NCBI GenBank assembly: GCA_016288675.1
Contig: JAEELC010000175.1
Location: 1 to 5,027 of the forward strand
DNA length: 5,027 nucleotides
Source: Acholeplasmatales bacterium
Lineage (GTDB): Bacteria; Bacillota_I; Bacilli_A; Acholeplasmatales; Anaeroplasmataceae
Direction of reading: 5' to 3'
Shown here: piece after piece, positions 4,340-5,027 of the stretch
Layout: every line of letters begins with the position of its first letter
Position numbering within the stretch: the first letter of the stretch is position 1
Translations under genes and position numbers: made by a program
Notes under the pieces: generated by a model
The model's input: only the letters and a program-made list of their open reading frames with translations
Database searches by the model: none
What the model was told of the DNA's origin: nothing

Positions 4340-5027
4340 ATGAAACAGTATATTGAATTATGTAAAACTATCCTTGAAAAAGGACATAAAAAGGAAGATA
4401 GAACAGGTACAGGAACAATTTCTTTATTTGGCTATCAAATGAGATTTAACTTACAAGAAGGATTCCCTTTATTAACAACTAAAAAGGTTCATTTAAAGAG
4501 TGTTATTCATGAATTATTATGGTTTATTTCAGGTTCAACTAATATTAAATATTTAGTTGATAATGATGTAAGAATTTGGAATGATTGGCCTTATAAGGCT
4601 TATTCAGAATCTTCGGAATTTAAAGGTGAAACTATTGAAGAATTTGCGCAAAAGATTAAAGAAAGCCAAGAATTTGCTGATAAATGGGGTAATTTAGGTC
4701 CTGTTTATGGTAAGCAATGGAGAGATTTTAATGGAGTTGACCAATTAAAAGGTATCGTTGAAGAAATTAAAAGAAATCCCAATTCTAGAAGATTAATTTT
4801 ATCAGCATGGAATCCGGTAGATGTTCCATCTATGGCTTTACCACCATGCCATTGTTTAGTACAATTTTATGTAAATGATAATAAGTTAAGCTGTCAATTA
4901 TATCAAAGAAGTGCAGATGTATTCTTAGGTGTTCCATTCAATATTGCATCTTATTCATTATTAACAATGATGATTGCTCAAGAATGCAATCTTGAACTTG
5001 GTGACTTTGTTCATACATTAGGTGATG
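4340..5027 (+). CDS. thyA: Thymidylate synthase ThyA, 3' end outside the window
   Basis: The enzyme makes dTMP from dUMP with 5,10-methylenetetrahydrofolate, releasing dihydrofolate, and acts as a cytosolic homodimer. 229 residues are visible and the frame runs off the right edge. Landmarks: R21 in DRTGTGT (phosphate loop), E58, W80, the R150-R151 pair that reaches into the partner subunit's site, catalytic C170 in ALPPCH, QRSAD at 189-193 and N201 in GVPFNIASY. All expected active-site residues seen so far are present. The stretch between W83 and the GNLGPVYG motif is longer than in E. coli (catalytic Cys at 170 against 146) but shorter than in Lactobacillus casei (198), an intermediate form of the small-domain insert. 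About 40-60 residues should be missing. The gene has its own promoter. A dihydrofolate reductase gene often follows thyA in related bacteria, but that lies beyond the window. Confidence 0.97.
   Translation, partial: MKQYIELCKTILEKGHKKEDRTGTGTISLFGYQMRFNLQEGFPLLTTKKVHLKSVIHELLWFISGSTNIKYLVDNDVRIWNDWPYKAYSESSEFKGETIEEFAQKIKESQEFADKWGNLGPVYGKQWRDFNGVDQLKGIVEEIKRNPNSRRLILSAWNPVDVPSMALPPCHCLVQFYVNDNKLSCQLYQRSADVFLGVPFNIASYSLLTMMIAQECNLELGDFVHTLGD

Noticed and set aside
1..5027. UGA=Trp genetic code
   Set aside because: The Trp codons counted (16) are all TGG and no in-frame TGA is needed. The lack of TGA stops alone is not informative at this base composition.

Overview
The window is a very A+T-rich stretch with compactly packed genes, all on the + strand. 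It carries six genes visible to their stop codon (the first lacks its 5' end) and the start of a seventh, with short gaps that hold terminators and promoters. All stops seen are TAA or TAG, and the 16 tryptophan codons I counted are all TGG, so a Mycoplasma-type UGA=Trp code is not supported. The ABC-F protein closely resembles Bacillus YfmM. Together with the base composition, strong Shine-Dalgarno (SD) sites and sigma-A-like promoters, this suggests a low-GC Bacillota, perhaps a gut-type Bacilli lineage (Erysipelotrichales/RF39-like). The lineage is an inference.

Layout. (1) 1-1030: a two-gene unit. The first gene is a 5'-truncated protein with the end of a DUF1700/HAAS-like domain followed by a DUF4097 beta-solenoid of SGD repeats. 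It overlaps by 11 nt a small membrane protein built from a duplicated two-helix unit with WHP(A/G)W motifs. A terminator overlaps the end of this unit. (2) 1081-2068: a two-gene unit with its own extended -10 promoter: a tandem-CBS protein overlapping by 11 nt an Sfp-type 4'-phosphopantetheinyl transferase. (3) 2135-3688: a monocistronic ABC-F ATPase of the YfmM type. Its promoter and SD lie inside the terminator hairpin of unit 2. (4) 3906-4235: a tail-less, OB-fold-only single-stranded DNA-binding protein with its own promoter and terminator. (5) 4340 to the right edge: thymidylate synthase, cut by the window.

The genes do not form one pathway. They look like small independent housekeeping or stress units: envelope sensing, nucleotide sensing with carrier-protein activation, ribosome-associated ATPase, ssDNA binding, and dTMP synthesis. 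No mobile element, CRISPR array, tRNA or rRNA is seen. The most unusual structure is the superposition of terminator, promoter and ribosome binding site at 2079-2134. A compact extended -10/short leader/GGTGAT/6-nt/ATG module recurs in front of three of the genes.
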